The notes beneath the pieces are model-generated. The model saw only the letters and a program-made list of their open reading frames with translations, was not told where the DNA came from and did not search any database. Of a DNA stretch of 8,176 nucleotides, positions 5,951 to 8,176 are shown one piece after another; the first letter of the stretch is position 1, and every line of letters begins with the position of its first letter. The stretch lies in contig DDEP01000209.1 of NCBI GenBank assembly GCA_002336465.1, positions 1-8,176 on the forward strand. Reading direction: 5' to 3'. Source of the DNA: Pedobacter sp. UBA1951. GTDB lineage: Bacteria > Bacteroidota > Bacteroidia > Sphingobacteriales > Sphingobacteriaceae. The position numbers were made by a program, and so were the translations under genes.

Positions 5951-6013
5951 TCGTCATTCCGTATTCGATACGGAATCTTACTCCAAGATCCTGAAACAAG
6001 TTCAGGATGACGA
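5951..6013. repeat. REP/BIME-like compound palindromic element between convergent genes
   Basis: Outer arms TCGTCAT (5951-5957) and ATGACGA (6007-6013) pair perfectly. They enclose two strong hairpins: ATTCCGTAT-TCG-ATACGGAAT (5956-5976, 9-bp stem) and ATCCTGAA-acaag-TTCAGGAT (5988-6008, 8-bp stem). The whole folds as a Y-shaped, two-armed structure. Its 'CGTCATTCCG ... CAGGATGACG' style matches intergenic dispersed repeats I know from Bacteroidota genomes, and placement between two convergent genes is typical. It may also act as a bidirectional transcription barrier for lysS and alaS, although no U-tract is present. The fold is seen directly; its multi-copy nature is inferred. Confidence 0.7.
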
Positions 6014-6052
6014 AAATGTCAGTTTTTGGACAAGCTTATTCAATAATCCTGT

Positions 6053-8176
6053 TTATACAAAGCTTTTGGCTTTAGCTAATGCTTTATCTAAACCATTCGC
6101 ATCTTTACCGCCGGCAGTGGCATAAAATGCTTGCCCTCCACCTCCACCTTGTATATCTTTGGCCAATTCTCTTACAATTTGTCCCGCATTGTAATTTTTG
6201 GCTTTTACCAATTCATCATCTATGGCTACGGTCAATTGAGGTTTTCCATCAATTACTACCCCTAAAACGAGGAAGAGATTCTGTACTGCACCTTTAACAG
6301 CATAAGCTAATGTTTTAACTGCATCTGCATTAGGTAAATCTACTCTCGAAACAATGAAATTAACGCCATCGATATTTTCTATCTTATTCTCTAAATCGGT
6401 GCGTAAAGCCAATGCACGTTCGGTAACATTTTTTTCTATTTCTTTTTTCAGTCCGTTATTCTCTTCGATAATCTTACCCAAAACACCCACAAAATCTTTG
6501 GGGCTATTAAGTAGATTTTTAATATGTTGAACCAGCTCAAATTGTTCTCTGATTACGGCAGCTGATTTTGTTCCAGTTATGGCTTCGATTCTACGCACAC
6601 CTGCTGCCACTGCCCCTTCACTTATAATCTTAAAGAAACCAATCTGTCCAGTAGCTTTTACATGCGTTCCACCACAAAGCTCCTTAGAAAACTCATCATC
6701 AAAAGTAATCACACGCACAAATTCTCCATATTTCTCACCGAACAAAGCAGTAACACCACTATCAATAGCTTTTTGATAAGGTATGTTGCGTTCTTCTTTC
6801 AATGAAATATTTGCCCTGATTTTTTCGTTTACAATATCTTCTACGGCTTTAATCTCTTCATCAGTAAGTTTTGCGAAATGAGAAATATCAAAACGCAATA
6901 AATCGCTGTTTACTAAAGATCCTTTTTGATTTACATGATTCCCCAGTACTTGTTTAAGTGCAGCATGCATTAAGTGGGTTGCACTGTGGTTATTCTCTGT
7001 ATCGCGACGCAAGCCCTCTTCTACTTCTGCATAAAAAGAGCCGCTAAAATCTGCAGGCAATTCATTTACAAAATGTACCGTAAGTCCGTTTTCTTTTTTA
7101 GTATCTGTAACTCTGATCTTCTGCCCTGTTTTATTTGAGGTTAAATAGCCTTGATCACCAACTTGACCACCACCTTCTGCATAAAAAGGGGTTATGCTCA
7201 ACACAAGTTGATATTGCTCTTTTCCTTTTGCAGATATTTTGCGGTATTTTAATATTTCGGTATCTGCATTCAAATAATCATAACCTATAAATTGAGATTC
7301 ATCTCCATCGTTAACAACTACCCAGTCTCCGGTATCGATTGCTGTAGCTGCTCTTGATCTATTTTTTTGAACATCTAAGGCTTTGTTAAACCCTTCCATA
7401 TCAACCGACATTCCTTTTTCACGAGCCATTAAATCGGTTAAGTCTATAGGAAAACCAAAAGTATCGTAAAGCTCAAAAGCAAAGTCTCCGTCAATTACAT
7501 CTTTCCCTTCGTATTTCTCAAAACGTTGTATCCCAGTTGCTAGAGTTCTCAGAAAAGATAATTCTTCTTCTAAAACTACTTTCTGTACAAAATCTTTTTG
7601 CTCAAACAACTCATTGAATACGCCTTCAAATTGACCGGCTAATAGTGGAACCAATTCATTTAAGAAAGGTTCTTTAAAGTTTAAGAAAGTATAAGCATAA
7701 CGTACTGCCCTACGTAAGATACGGCGGATTACATAACCTGCTTTATTGTTAGAAGGCAATTGTCCATCTGCAATTACAAAAGAAATCGCACGTATATGAT
7801 CAGCCATAACACGCATAGCGATGTCCGTTTTTTCATCATCTCCATAAGCTATACCTGCTTTAGCTGCAATAAACTGTATCAATGGCTGAAATACATCAGT
7901 ATCATAATTTGATGCTTTTTGTTGTAAAACACGTACCAAGCGTTCAAAGCCCATACCTGTATCTACGTGTTTAGCTGGAAGAGGTTTTAACGAGCCATCT
8001 TTTAAACGGTTAAATTGCATGAAAACGTTGTTCCAGATTTCTATAACCTGTGGATGATCGGCATTTACCAAATCCTTACCTTTTCCATCCTTACGTTCTT
8101 CAGCACTGCGGCAATCTACGTGAATTTCAGAGCAGGGACCGCATGGTCCTGTATCGCCCATTTCCCAAAAATTATC
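6053..8176 (-). CDS. alaS: Alanine--tRNA ligase (AlaRS), 5' end missing
   Basis: This class II synthetase charges tRNA-Ala and clears mischarged Ser/Gly. The visible 707 codons run in frame from the right edge to TAA at 6055-6053; at the edge the codons read DNFWE before MGDTGPCGPCSEIH, a hallmark AlaRS sequence after motif 2. About 160 N-terminal residues, with motifs 1 and 2, lie outside, since AlaRS is usually about 870 residues. Numbering from the edge: motif 3 region KHVDTGMGFERLV (69-81), tRNA-recognition helices with RRILRRAVRYAY (151-162), the editing domain starting near TPFYAEGGGQVGD, zinc ligands HSATH (397-401) and CGGTH (501-505), a coiled-coil stretch (about 565-600), and the C-terminal DHHA1/C-Ala domain with GGGGGQ (677-682). 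All editing zinc residues are present. The apparent ATG at 8161 is an internal methionine, not the start. Confidence 0.97.
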   Translation of the reverse strand, partial: DNFWEMGDTGPCGPCSEIHVDCRSAEERKDGKGKDLVNADHPQVIEIWNNVFMQFNRLKDGSLKPLPAKHVDTGMGFERLVRVLQQKASNYDTDVFQPLIQFIAAKAGIAYGDDEKTDIAMRVMADHIRAISFVIADGQLPSNNKAGYVIRRILRRAVRYAYTFLNFKEPFLNELVPLLAGQFEGVFNELFEQKDFVQKVVLEEELSFLRTLATGIQRFEKYEGKDVIDGDFAFELYDTFGFPIDLTDLMAREKGMSVDMEGFNKALDVQKNRSRAATAIDTGDWVVVNDGDESQFIGYDYLNADTEILKYRKISAKGKEQYQLVLSITPFYAEGGGQVGDQGYLTSNKTGQKIRVTDTKKENGLTVHFVNELPADFSGSFYAEVEEGLRRDTENNHSATHLMHAALKQVLGNHVNQKGSLVNSDLLRFDISHFAKLTDEEIKAVEDIVNEKIRANISLKEERNIPYQKAIDSGVTALFGEKYGEFVRVITFDDEFSKELCGGTHVKATGQIGFFKIISEGAVAAGVRRIEAITGTKSAAVIREQFELVQHIKNLLNSPKDFVGVLGKIIEENNGLKKEIEKNVTERALALRTDLENKIENIDGVNFIVSRVDLPNADAVKTLAYAVKGAVQNLFLVLGVVIDGKPQLTVAIDDELVKAKNYNAGQIVRELAKDIQGGGGGQAFYATAGGKDANGLDKALAKAKSFV

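Noticed and set aside
5951..6013. tRNA-like or small structured RNA reading of the two-armed fold
   Set aside because: It has only two arms, no anticodon-loop or T-loop consensus and no CCA-type end; a dispersed palindromic repeat fits better.
6053..8161. AlaRS starting at the ATG at 8161
   Set aside because: In-frame codons continue to the window edge as DNFWE, part of the conserved DNFWEMGDTGPCGP segment, so this methionine is internal.
1..8176. CRISPR arrays, insertion sequences, phage genes or defence systems
   Set aside because: No regularly spaced repeats, transposase or integrase motifs or target-site duplications are seen; all long frames are accounted for by ordinary chromosomal genes.

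Overview
The window reads as a chromosomal segment from a Bacteroidota bacterium, most likely in or near the Sphingobacteriaceae (Pedobacter-like). This rests on protein flavour and signals, not on a database search. The base composition is AT-rich and Shine-Dalgarno sequences are weak or absent. Promoters fit the Bacteroidota pattern (TTTG, about 19 nt, TAnnTTTG). LysRS carries a C-terminal extension of the kind I associate with this phylum, and a BlaI-type regulator sits beside a TTACGA-N5-TCGTAA palindrome.

Layout. (1) The left edge holds the 5' part of a minus-strand BlaI/MecI-family repressor gene (1-205), with a perfect palindrome just upstream of its start that is a likely autoregulatory operator. 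(2) A minus-strand operon covers 2779 down to 326. It encodes a glutamate/dicarboxylate symporter of the DAACS (GltP/DctA) family, then two tandem paralogous small membrane-anchored proteins of unknown function, and ends in a clear hairpin terminator (278-306). The promoter lies in the divergent intergenic region and matches the Bacteroidota consensus exactly, leaving a leader of about 100 nt. (3) Divergent from it is a plus-strand pair whose genes overlap by 14 nt: an ECF-type sigma factor (2999-3496) and a four-helix membrane protein (3483-4082) that is a plausible but unproven anti-sigma factor. (4) lysS (4182-5903) is complete and has its own candidate promoter. (5) A 63-nt compound palindrome (5951-6013), resembling a dispersed REP/BIME-type element, sits between the convergent lysS and alaS. 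(6) alaS occupies the right end on the minus strand (6053-8176) and is cut at the window edge, so roughly the first 160 codons lie outside.

Most of the window is ordinary housekeeping sequence. The parts that deserve a second look are the duplicated unknown proteins tied to the transporter, the non-canonical putative anti-sigma protein, the inverted repeat ahead of the sigma gene, the BlaI operator and the intergenic palindromic element. I see no CRISPR array, insertion sequence, phage gene, tRNA or rRNA. There is no gene-free stretch longer than 300 bases.
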